The notes under the pieces were generated by a model. The model saw only the letters and a program-made list of their open reading frames with translations. It did no database searches and was not told where the DNA came from. From Klebsormidium nitens (Eukaryota; Streptophyta; Klebsormidiophyceae; Klebsormidiales; Klebsormidiaceae), in contig DF237021.1 in NCBI GenBank assembly GCA_000708835.1, positions 1-64,000 of the forward strand: a stretch of DNA of 64,000 nt, in the 5' to 3' direction. Each line of letters opens with the position of its first letter. Position 1 is the stretch's first letter. The translations under genes and the position numbers were made by a program. Below, in pieces: positions 31,396 through 47,400 of the stretch.

Positions 31396-34300
31396 TGAGC
31401 TGATTATTCCTGCCGCTTAGTAGTCCGAGCTCTCCGCTCACCTCTTCCGAGTCGGGCACGACCATGTCCTCCTCCGCAGTCTTCCTCGCGACGCTCTTTC
31501 TCTTCCTGCCCCGACCTCTTCCCCGGCCTGCGCCGCCCCTGCCAGAGCCCCCGGGGCCCTCCCCCGACTGCCTCCTTTGGGCCCGGGCCGCGTCGTTCTT
31601 GAGGTTTTTGAGGAGCATGGCAAGGTCGGCCAGCCCACCGCCCAGTTCGATCTGCTCGGCCTGAGGAGCGGGAAGAAGACGACCTCAGTAAGTGGGGCAA
31701 GATTTGGAGAATGCAGGGTTCGTTCTTGAGGTTTGTGAGGCGCATCGCAAGGTCGGCCAACCCCCCGCTCAGTTCGATCTGCTCGGCCTAAGGAGCGGAA
31801 AGGAAAAAGCTTAGGATCAACGGTTGCCAGATCCAGACAATAGGGGTCTGGTTGTCCAGGGTTCTGAATCTCAAAATTGTGAGGCTTGGAGTTTGCTGTT
31901 CCGGTTTGTCCTCAGGGCGTCGGACGTTTGCGATTCGGATCTGGGCCACACGACCCCGGATTGCAGACTTTAGCACTTGCGACACGCCGAAGAGCGTCAA
32001 AGGATTTCGGGCTTCGACGAGATCCCTGAGCGACGGGAGAGCGCTCTTTACTTGATGCAGAAAGAAGCGCTTCAGATAGAGGGCTCTGGTAAAGAGCACC
32101 TATTGCCGCGATAAGATGGCCGCAAGGAAAAGCGTCCTACCCAATAGCTCTTTCCACCTAGATACTCAGCCCCATGCAGCAAGCTAGACTTTTGCCAACT
32201 CAGTGCCTCCGGAAAGCCCTTCTCTGCGCAAAAGCGACTGATACCACCGACCTTTGTCGTGCTCTTTTAAGACAGTTCTTAGTGCCGCAGCAGTTATTGC
32301 ATAATGTGGTACGAATTATACCCAGCCCGGTACGTACCAGCATGTCCCGCAGCACCTCCTCCCCGAACGTCGGGTACTTGGCCACCAGGTTTTGGAACTC
32401 CGCCTCTCTCTCCGTCTGCTCCAGAGCCGCCAGCGCAGAGTCTTTTCCCTCGCCCTCCCTAGTTGCACCCTCCCCTGTCTCTCTCTGCTTCTCAGTCGGC
32501 CCTGCCCCGTTCACACCGTTCTTGGGGAGCCCGTTCACACCAATTCCGCTCCTGCCGGTCCCGTTTGCCTCCGTTCCGTTGAAAGCCGTTCCGTTCTGGC
32601 CCTTTTCCCGGTGCCCATTCACACCGGTCCCGTTCTCACTCCCAGCGGGCAGCCCATCGGCGCGCCCCTTGCCCTTGCGTCTCCGCTCCAGGTCTTCCTC
32701 ACTCTGCTCGTCTACGTCAGCCTCCGAGTTGCTGACGTCATCGTCCGCTTCCTCTCCGTCTTCCTCCGGAATTCCGGCCTCAACAGCAGCCTCTCCGCCC
32801 TCGGCTTCCGGTTCCGCTTGCTCCCGGGCGGCCTTCTCGGCGGCCGCCTGGATGCCAGCAATGATTTCGACCATCTCGCGGTTCACCTGCGACGAGGAAC
32901 GGAATTGGGGCTTGGAAGTGTTTCGCATTTCCCTTTGTCGAGCAGCCGCAGTGGATAAAGCACATGTTTCATGTAGCCAAGATTCGAACCTTGGATTCTA
33001 GGCGCCTGCAAAATTACTAACAGAGAGGGCGTGAGAGTCAATCGGCAGGCGGCCAATTTGAGAGCGGCGCACGACAGGCCGTGGGCAAGAGAATACAGGC
33101 TGGCTTGTTTTGGGTGAGCTTTTTGCATCACTCCAGCCGCGGTTAGCTGTCAAACTGGGTAGTTTTCGACTGCCGATCTCATGAATCACAATTTGCTTGC
33201 CCTGAACGACCTGTTTCTCACAAGAACGTTCTGATCAGAGCCTTGCCACCGCTCAGATTGTCACCTAATTGCTTGCATCCACAACGTCCTAAGCGCCACA
33301 ATTGTGACTGACAGCCTTGTCTGGCGAAGCTTCTTCACAGCAGGAATATGTTCCGTCACTCGACACCGAACTTCGGACTTATACCCACCTGCGGATTGCC
33401 CATGAAGTCGGTGATGTCCGCCTTGCACGCGGGGCAAAGCTTGACCACCTTCTTGACGCGCAGCGACCGCGCGCCCGCCCCCCGGTCTCGAAGCTCCTCG
33501 CCTCCGGTGGCGGCCTCCAGGCACGACTTGCAGAAGTTGTGGCCGCACGGGGTGGTCAGCGGGGCGGTGAGAACGAAGCGGCAGCGCTGGCAGCCAAACT
33601 CTGCGAGGAAGAAGAAAGTTGCGAACATCTTAAGTTGAACCACTTCACGATAAAGAGTGCGGATAAAAAGGTGGACACTTGGACTTGCAACAACTGTGGC
33701 CGCAGGGGTTGGTCAGCGGGGTGGGGAGAACAAACGCAGCGCTGGCAGCCAAACTCTGCAAAAAAAAGGAAGTAAGCATTTGGATCCAACTGGCTGACTC
33801 TTGTGGCCGGGCGTATGCAAGAAACGTAGCTGCTTGGATCTTTGAGAGCTGACGAGTGTCGAAAGATTAGTAAAGTCGCTCGAACACTGGAAACTGCCCC
33901 GTGGCTGACATATTAGCAACTGGTTTTCTGGTGTTGCTTCGTATTCACCTTACACAATGTGCGCCCAAACCCTGCAAATGTCGAAGTTGTAGACGCCTAT
34001 TGACCACATCTTTCGCTGATAAATTCGACGAGTCTGTATTCGATACTTCGGTTCTTGGCCTGACCAGACGGTTTATCTATGTCTAGATACAAGTTTCACA
34101 CATCCTAGGCGTTGGATCGCGTCTCCTGATCCAGCTTACCTCGCAACAGCTTCTGTTGCAGGTTGAGTGTCCGCTTCTTCTTGGCCCCCTCGGTCTGGCT
34201 GCGGCCGCCCGCACGGCTGGCGGGAGGCGGGCGGGTCCAGCCCCATACGCCCTCGTCCTCCTGCATAAGCGATGACGCGGGTATAATAGCCTTTCTGCTG

Positions 34301-37300
34301 TGCGTACAACTGACTCACTCAAGAGCTCGGAAAAGGTTGGATGGTGCTGTGGGCGACCCATGACAATCCCTAGCGCAAAATCCGGATCGTCAGTGAACCA
34401 TCGGATCTTTCATTAAGCAGCCTGAAATCAAAGACACCCCGGATGAATGAAGCCTGGACACTAGTCGCTAGCCTGGAGTTCCTCTGTACCCTCGTTTTTG
34501 CTCAAAGAAGCTTCTAGACGTAGGGAATAAGGGAAGTATCGCAAAAGCAGCACAGCAAAAGAGAGAATCGCAAACATCGAGGTTGAGCAGGAGACGATAG
34601 CTGGAATGAGACACGTTCTCACTAGCCGAAACAGTGCAAAAGCTCTTTCGACTCGGCCTATGCATACCATGCACGATCAGATTCGAGCCATCCGCTGGCC
34701 GCTGTAAGTTACAAGCCAAAGCACCGGAACGGACTGGACGCCGTCACACTCGACACATAGACCGTCCGATCGGGGTTCTATCGGCAGCAATCCTTAAGTC
34801 TCCTTTGAGAATGACGCAGTAACTGGACAATCCTCCATGGACTGGCAAGTGGTATAACCAGAAGAGGAGTGGACCTACTTTCCAGTCCCACGCCGGGGCC
34901 TTGCTGCGCTCAAAAATATCCTTTGCTCCCTTCAACTCGTCAACCATTGGGAGCTTGCGGGGCCGGTCGCCGATTTCACCACTGCACCGAAAGCGGAACA
35001 CAACTTGACATGTGGTTCGGCAAGTGCTGGCATCAGGGCAAGAAAAGCTCTGTTGGCGCTCGTAACTAGGCATCCAAGGAAACGAAACGGAGTCGTCTGC
35101 ATGAGGGAAGAACGCAGACGACTGCCGTGGATACGTTTCTGGTGCGATCGGATTGCTTGAGGGCGGCAAGAATCTTGGTATCGTCTGAGTTAAACACCAC
35201 AGGCCTCTGGAAGGGTCTCCATTCACCCTTACATCAATCCAAGTTCCGGCCATGTATTGGCATTTCGTGTCAAAACTACATGCCTTGAATTGTTGGAAAC
35301 GAAGCGGCAACTCACGAGTCCCAGGGGGCCGGCTCGTTGTCGCAGCGTACAAAGAGGAAGCGGCACATGACGGCGTTCTGCTTCCCGGGCTTGCGCCAGC
35401 ACTTCTCGATGCGGTAGATTCCGTCATAGCGGACGTTCTCCTTGGGGGCATAGCTCGACTTCTTCTCCTTGTGTGACCTGCAGCAGACGAAGAGCATACG
35501 GCACCGTCAGTGGTGCTTGAGAATCTAGCTCAGGCATCTGGAGGCAAATCTGGCTTGGACCGGGGCCTTCCTTTATGTGTGTGAATAATCGACCGGCTTA
35601 CTCGTGGTGCAGCTCGTATAGGTCATCTGGAGTACCCTGGACTTGCCAATTCGCCCTCTGACTGAGTATATTAATTCAAGGGAATTGGGAAGGGTGCTTG
35701 GAAGCGATCCTGAGAGGCACTGTTTCTTGCACCTGCTTGAGAATGACCTGAGAATGGCTCTTCGAGCTACATAGACCTCATTGCAACGCTGCTGAGATGC
35801 ACTCATCCGGTTGTGCTCGTCATCCAAAGCACTACTGTAACGCCCTCGTCCACCTGCTCTGAGGTTTCGGGGATACACACCGTGAAAAGCTTCCCTGCTT
35901 TCAAGTGTTTCAATGCCACAATTCTCTGACCTTGCCAAGACATCCCAACAAGCCAACATCAGCGCTGATCCAATCTATCAGTTGCTTTGAATCAGAGGCG
36001 CAGTCCTGCGGAGCCTCACCGGACAACGCGTAGGGGGTAGCCCTCCCTGCAGCTGACTTTCAGGGCCTTGTTCATCTTCTCAAACACCTGCTCCTTGGAT
36101 TGCTCCTTGTTTGTCCGCTTGTTGCCGCTCAGATCCCGGCCCCCACTGCGACACAAGCAGACAATTTGGTTTATGATTTCCACAAGGGAAGATCAAATCT
36201 TTGGCCACTGGAAAGGCCCCACATGAAGGATCCCAAACAATGCTCTTGTTTCAAAGAGATTGTCTCAGCAGTGGATGAAGCCTACTAGACTAACAAGGCT
36301 GTTGTTCAAGAGTAACCTCCAGGGCTTACAGACTGGCGACTGGCTCTGATTAGATATTTTGGTCACCATGACCCCTGATGTAAGCAAGTACCACCATCAG
36401 AAAGTCCTCTCTTTGGTATAAGCTTCATCTGTTTCATGCAGCCCCAGAGAATCCCATTACGCACCTGCCAGTGTAGATGAAGTACTCCCCGTGGTCCTCA
36501 TCGTCCTCATAGCCCCCGGACAGCGCCACACTCTGCGCCCCGTGATCCGACTGGCCTGCTATCCCCGCCACGTGGGGAAAGTGCGCGCCCCACTGCCGGC
36601 AAGCCATGCGGTCCGTCCATTCTGCCCCAACGAGGACCCCCGTGTTGTTGACTGGATCATACTCTGCTGTGATTGGACCAAAGTGGTCCGGAGGGATGGT
36701 GACAAAGATGCGGCCGCTGCAGGCGTTGGCGAGTCCGGTCTTCTGTGCGCGCTCGGTGGTGAAGGCCTGCAGAGCCAAAAACAACGATCAATGATTTTGT
36801 TTTATTTCTGCACCGATTGAATTCCATTACTTGGAAACAGAAGTCTCGCCCCCTTGGGGGAGAGGGAAGCCTACAAGCGCATTTTAAGATTGAAACAGAT
36901 GTTTGCACCACTTGGTGCCATTTGTCCTTGCTTGCTATGGATGCTCAGCAAGCGGCAGAATAGCACACTCCTCTCTTCAACTTGCGAAACTGTGTATCGT
37001 TCAGAAGCGTGCACCCTAATACTTTAGCCAACTGGTAGAGGCAACTGAGGAAGAAAGTTCATGAAACTGGGCAGTGTATAACTCTGAAAGGAAAACAAAC
37101 ACCGAAGCTTAGCGACGAGGCTCGGTTGAAAGCAGTGCCTCCATGTTTGAAGCAATGGTCCGAATCTCTTTCTTGCAAGGAACTTTTTGTAAAACCTCCA
37201 ACGGATTTTGTCCAGAAGTTGTACCTGATCTGGCCGGTCGTCGTTAGCCATAAAGTGCTGTGGCTTTGCGGCGGGTCTGTTCTCCCCAGCTGCTGCAGCC

Positions 37301-38527
37301 TTTGCATGACGAATGGCCATGACGAGGGCGGAGTTGATGCGGGGATTGTTGCAGGCACTGGCCGGAATGGCCGCCCGGCACTTGGCGCAATTCTTCTTGC
37401 CCATGCCAACCTGCTTCTGGAAGCACTTGAGGCAGAAGTTGTGGCCGCAGGGAGTCTGCAGAAGATCAAAGGGTTAGAGTGCCTGCCTTCTCTGTTTCTT
37501 GACCACCACTACTGAGAGGTGACAGTAAGCAGCATCAACAAGGGACTGAAACGAGCTACAAGAAACCGAGCACATGAAAGAGCTGGATTGGCTCCTTTGC
37601 TACCTCTAGTTACCAAACCTCATAATCAAGTTCATGAAAGCAGAGACGATGAATCTGGTCTCTGAGTTGATCTATCAAGAGACTACGCCGGCTGATCGGC
37701 ACTGACCGAGACAGGTCGATCGCAAAGCTCCTGGCAGATAGGGCAGCACAGGGACTGGTCCAGCAGGTCCAGGGCAGAGCTCTTCTCCTTCTTTCTGCTG
37801 CTCGCTCCTGCCTCTGCTCCCTCGACAGACTTCCTCTTGGCGCCTTTCCTGCCTGCCGTCTCTTGTGGCGTGTCCTCTGAGGTGTTGATCACTTTGTTAC
37901 TAAGCAGCTCTTGACGCTTCCTTGCCTTTTCCTGCTCGGTCAGCGTGGTGTCTTCGTTGATGGCACGGACTTGGGAAACGATGCTATTGGCTGCCAGCGA
38001 GCTTGGGGCCGCTATTGTCACGGGCCCTGGCAGAAGAAAATGGGGACGGTATAAGCACTTGGGACAATGATTTCCGCATCTGGCCAGTTGCATTCATTCA
38101 ACCAAGTTCCTCTCTGAAGAGGGATAGCTCTGCCTTGGATGGAAGGACACATTGGGCTTGAGCAAAATCTGTCGGTGCCATGGAGTACTGGGAGTCCAAA
38201 ATCAGTCTAATCAATTTCTTAGATGAGATAATTGCAGAATGTGTACATGGCGGTTAATACAAGGTACAAGGTGGTGCAATGAGACAAGACTTGGCGCAGG
38301 TGAGTAGATTCCTTACCGGTCTCAATGCTCGGACTGAAGTCGCAATCAGGACAATCCCAGCCGCCAAGTGGTGCCTCCGACAAAGGAGATTTCAAGCATC
38401 GCATATGCCATGGACTGGCACAGCTTCTGCAAGTCACTAATTCTGAACGTGGTGGCTTCAATGAACAACACATGCAGATGCCTTCTGAATCCAGCGGAAG
38501 GTCATGCTTCCCCCCTACGGAAGCCAT
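31367..38527 (-). CDS. VIM: VIM/ORTHRUS-type E3 ubiquitin ligase (PHD-RING-SRA-RING)
   Basis: Eleven minus-strand exons join in phase to 876 residues: 38527-38317, 38026-37707, 37455-37225, 36766-36465, 36145-36020, 35477-35316, 34981-34879, 34260-34140, 33600-33389, 32886-32338, 31660-31367. Order: PHD finger (CMCC..CRSC..WHMRC..CPDC), a basic linker, RING 1 (CPICQELC, then TPCGHNFCLKC..CAKC), SRA domain (from GRIFVTIPPDHFGPI through DHGEYFIYTG and SSYAP to the GDRPR region), RING 2 (CQRC, TPCGHNFCKSC, CPAC with a long insert). This is the UHRF1/VIM family, which binds hemimethylated CG DNA and helps maintain DNA methylation with MET1. It is longer than plant VIM1 because of an acidic, Asn-Gly-rich exon 10 and a Gly-Arg tail. 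The end is uncertain: exon 11 may instead stop at a donor (31442|GTGAGC). Confidence 0.93.
31721..31787 (-). repeat. Ghost copy of the start of VIM exon 11
   Basis: On the minus strand, acceptor CTCCTTAG is followed by GCCGAGCAGATCGAACTGAG and a stretch matching the first ~67 bases of exon 11 (start 31660). The offset is 127 bp. The copy keeps the frame (AEQIELSGGLADLA..L.NLKNE) but runs into intron without a donor. Confidence 0.9.
33684..33755 (-). repeat. Ghost copy of the start of VIM exon 9 (RING 2)
   Basis: On the minus strand, TTTTTTGCAG is followed by AGTTTGGCTGCCAGCGCTGC and then a worn copy of the RING 2 coding sequence (GCGGCCACA.TT.TGCAAGTC). The real exon 9 starts at 33600; the offset is 155 bp. 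Small deletions shift the frame after FGCQRC, so the copy cannot supply a RING. Confidence 0.9.
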
Positions 38528-43202
<4,675 letters not shown>

Positions 43203-44411
43203 GCACTCCAAATCCGAGAACCGGACGATTAGCAGGCTGGAGCTTGAATCGACGAGATCAACGTAGGGAGATTGTATAACGAAAGGGTGCGCTAGAGTGG
43301 GCCGAAACGCACGCTTCTCACAACTGTGTAGTTATGCCGCTTGCTCCGAATTGGAATGTTGAGAAAGCATCGCGACCTCTCCCGACGAGATTAGGGAGGC
43401 CTCTCTTTCAAACAATCATTGCATCGGTGGCAGGTGCCAGTGGGTAATCTAGCTGGCCAGCAGCTCTGTGGTGGTCTAAGTGAGTTCCGGTGATGGATGT
43501 GCCTTGCCTTTCAGATGTCAGGTTCGCCACTCAACCATGCAGTCTTCTGCACTGAAGGTTGCTCAGATCACACATGCACTGAAATAGATTTTGGATCCGG
43601 TTGTGATAGCATGCAGGCGCGTTTTAAACCGTCACGAACTTCTGTTTCCCAGGCTGATGGCATGCTATTAATTGGGACTTAGGCCGGGCTAGGTACGTAC
43701 TACCCCATGGTTATAGTGATTTTACTGGGAAGTGTTCAACGGTTGATCACTTGCAATATGATCGGCGACGGCGCATGGCATGCATGGCGCAGCTTAGTAT
43801 ATAGGATATAACACACATGTGGCGTAATGAATGATTATGTAAAACCTAGCTGATCGATGCGGCGCGGCCACGTGCAACTTGTCATTGGAGGTCCTCAAAC
43901 CATTTTTAGATTTGCACTGGATCGATATAATGTCGCACATATGGATATTATCTCATGCACCAAGATTTGGAAGAGGCGATATATCGGATCGGCGCATGCA
44001 TGATCCACGTATTATAGTATACGTCAGTGCATGCACACCGTACGTGACGATCGACAGTTTTCATGAAGCATATACTTTCCTCCGAATTACCATCGAAGAC
44101 TTTCAGGATCCAATCGGACTTGCATGAGAATGATCGGCCAATATTGCCAGCATGGGTGTGGGTACTCAAAATTAAGCTATAATGGAGACCTGATGCATTC
44201 GATCGCAGCTAGCGCGCAAGTGTCTGCATGCATGCTTAGCAAGCCCTGTACTTCCTACGCCTTACTGCATGTCAAGTAAGAGTCAGTAATATCCTCAGTC
44301 GATATCAGCTCCCGCGTTCTCAACAACCGAAAGGACAATTGACGACTCGCAACTCGCGATGGCTCTCGATCTGCTTGATCTACCCGGACTGATGTAAAAT
44401 TGCGCGCTCAA
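43203..44411. other. Intergenic region, rich in GCATGC words
   Basis: No gene. From 43690 to 44280 it is AT-rich with palindromic runs such as GCATGCATG (43778, 44226) and GGCGCGGCCACGTG (about 43860). Two convergent genes end at its borders (43202 + and 44412 -), so it holds both 3' ends. Similar GCATGC-rich DNA occurs at 56180-56900. Confidence 0.5.
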
Positions 44412-47400
44412 CTAACGCAGATAAGTCGCTGCCGCTGCGCTTTTGACGTTCCTGCAATACGCACCTTGCATCGACAGTCCAACTCGGAATCCGACTAAAG
44501 ATCCGACTGAAGCGCCCGCTTTGACGAGGTCCTCATAGTTCTGCGTATCCGACGGTATAACTTGCGGGCAAAGGACCGGCGTTTCACCGGCAACTTGCTG
44601 TTCCAGATACGCCGTTGTGCCGTCAAGGTTATAAGCGAAGCGGTCTTGGAATAAGCTGACCCCCTTAGATATAAGCATGTAATCATACCCCGCTGCGTCC
44701 GTGCAGTTATAATTGGTCGAATCGCCACGGACGCCCGCTTGGCAGTATGACGGCGTATAATACGGGTCTAGAATCTGGACGTCTATGCCGTCCTTAGACA
44801 TGTGGACCGCGGCGACGAATCGCTCACCCCGGTCGCGCAGCAGAGCGTTACCGTCCTGCGAGTGGTTCCGGATCGGGTTTGACAGGGCTAGGTACCGGGG
44901 GCCCGGCTTCCGCGGACCAACGCCTACGGGAACGGAACAAATCGGAACGTCGTCATTAGAGGAGGCGTTGATAACACCATGTATCAAAACACGAGATATC
45001 CTTTGAGCGGGTTGGCCGTTGGCGTTTATGTGTCAGTAAAAAAGGTTAACTACACGTGAACTCCTTCCTTGAGAAAACCTGGTTACGGCGCTCTTAACCA
45101 GATTTGGTGCGGCACGCGTGGCTGACTGAAAGACCAGGTTCACAAGAACTTTTCCTGGCTTCTGAGAGATTTCATCATTCGAGACCTACTGCTGTGGACT
45201 CTCTTTTTTGACAGCTGACTCCCATCTCTTCTTTGCGGATTGAAGTTTTCGCAAGAGACCACTTTGAATTTTGCTGGCAAGCGCGACAAACGTGGGCTTC
45301 GACCGAGGCCTCCTGAGAAGGGGAAAAGGCGACTCGAACAATAGTTGCTCGTCACCACACTATGGTTCACCGGTAAAACATACTGGCAACTCTTGCTTTC
45401 ACTAAGGGGTGCTTTCACTGAGATAGAAGGGCCCCGGGCACCTCAACTAAAAACCCTAACCTAGTTAATGACCCGCTCCGCACCCGTACCCACCCTAACC
45501 ACCAAACTAACCCCACCCGTCCCCCGGGTGCATGTCTTAATGAAAGCACCCCTTAGTGAAAGCAAGAGTTGCCAGAGTCGGTAAAACCTCCTTCGAGTGA
45601 CGTTGGAAGGGAAGTCGATAGGAAGCGCAGACAAGATTCGTAGACCTTTTCAAGAGCCAAAAAGCGAAGCCCTCTGAAAGCGATTGGCGACTCACCAAAG
45701 ATATTCAGCCACTCGGCTGTGGTCTGCCAGTAGAAGGCCTTGCCGGTGACGTTGAGGAGCGCGCTCGGGAGACTGCCACGTGGCCCGATGCTCGTCGTGT
45801 TGGTGACGTTCTGAAAGGCGGACCCCGGCGAGAGTCTGAGAGACCAGCAAAGAAATTAACTGAGCATATTGCGACGGCAAGAAGCTAGAAGAGTCATGGA
45901 TGACGGTGCGGATTGCCCGAGGTGATTCCGTTGGAGGAACATGTAACGCCGGTCTTAGTACAAAAGTTCTCGTCAAAACACATAAGGGCCATGCACATCG
46001 ACTGGAATCCAGATAATATGCCTTGTATTCACACGCCTGCACCTTAGATTGAACGTCAATCTGCCACGTGAGCCGTCTTCCTCCGGGTGATAAGGAGCGC
46101 TTGATGAAATGAGGCACCAAAATCGTGCACGCAAGAGGGGAGCAAGAATGAAAACGGCGGGCACTGTCAAGATAGCCAGAACGTGACACACGGGAAGGCA
46201 GCGCCAGTCTGGCGTCGTTCGGGAAATGAGGCGCTCTGAAACGAGGCCCGACCCGAAAACCATGGAGACAACCGAGCTTCGAGCTAGGCGCTTTGAAACT
46301 GAGGCATGCGACCTACCTCCATTCGTAGTTCTCCATGAAGAGCATATCGTATGTCATTAGCTGCCCGGTCGTGCCTGCGATTGACACGAAAGCGTTCAGT
46401 CGTTCTCTTCACATTGTACGAGGCTCCCGTTTCGAGGTTTCTGAGCAAGCTTTGTGGTCGCCCGTGCCTTGTACGAGTTTCCCGTTTCACGGCGTCCAGA
46501 ATACCAACGTTGACAAAAATGACTCCAGCAAGTCGAAGGTTTCGGGAGCGCACACTTCTTTTCCGGGTTGGAGCGGATTTTGAACTGCTTGGGAAAATCA
46601 CAAACTTACTTGACAAGACCTCATAATATTGTTCTGCAGGCGGGAGAAGCGATCAAGCAAGGCCTCGCTTGAAGACAGTGTGGCCTGCCGAAAGGCAACC
46701 GATCTAAAACCCTCTCTCCGTCGGACTGAACCTTGTCGGTGGCAACCAAAGAGAACGGACCGTCGCAAGAGAAGTTCGTCACCCAGACGGGTTGATTTGA
46801 CTCTGCAAAAGGCTCCAAACTCCTGAGTTAGAGAGCTTTCCAGGCACAACAGCGCTGACGAGGGAATGGGCGGCGCCCACAGCTCAAGCTTGTTCACGAC
46901 GCTAAACAAACGAGCAGATCAGAAACAAGCTCACTAGGAGTGGTCCATGTGACCAGGATTGCTCCTTTGTGACACAAGGAGAACGTTGGAATCTGGTCGA
47001 CTGCCCTAGAATCACGGAATCTTGAAAGCGAGTTTTCTTTGTTTACCTGGACTCGTCCGTTTGTTCGTAACCAGAGGGAAAATCGCCGAACAAGAAGTCG
47101 AGCTTACGGGCTTTTGATCAGATTTTTCGACACAAGTCACAAATCGGAAGTTTCAACCAGCCCCGCCCTTACCTTCGCGGCACGAGAGTTGCACCGTGAC
47201 GTTGAACTGGTCGATGTAGGTGACGTCCTGGCCAAACAGGGCGGATGGCACGAACGGCCCGCACACTGCGGGCGGGGGAGTCGGAGCGTCAGCCAGTGAC
47301 GTCAGCACAAAAGCTGGCGGATCCCTGCGGTTGCAGTCATGACCTACTTGCGCGGTTTCGAGCGCACTCGCAAGCTTAACACGAGTGGCCTGCATGCTGC

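Noticed and set aside
32174-33001. 275-codon plus-strand open frame
   Set aside because: It is the antisense shadow of VIM exon 10, which has matching splice sites and family context on the minus strand.
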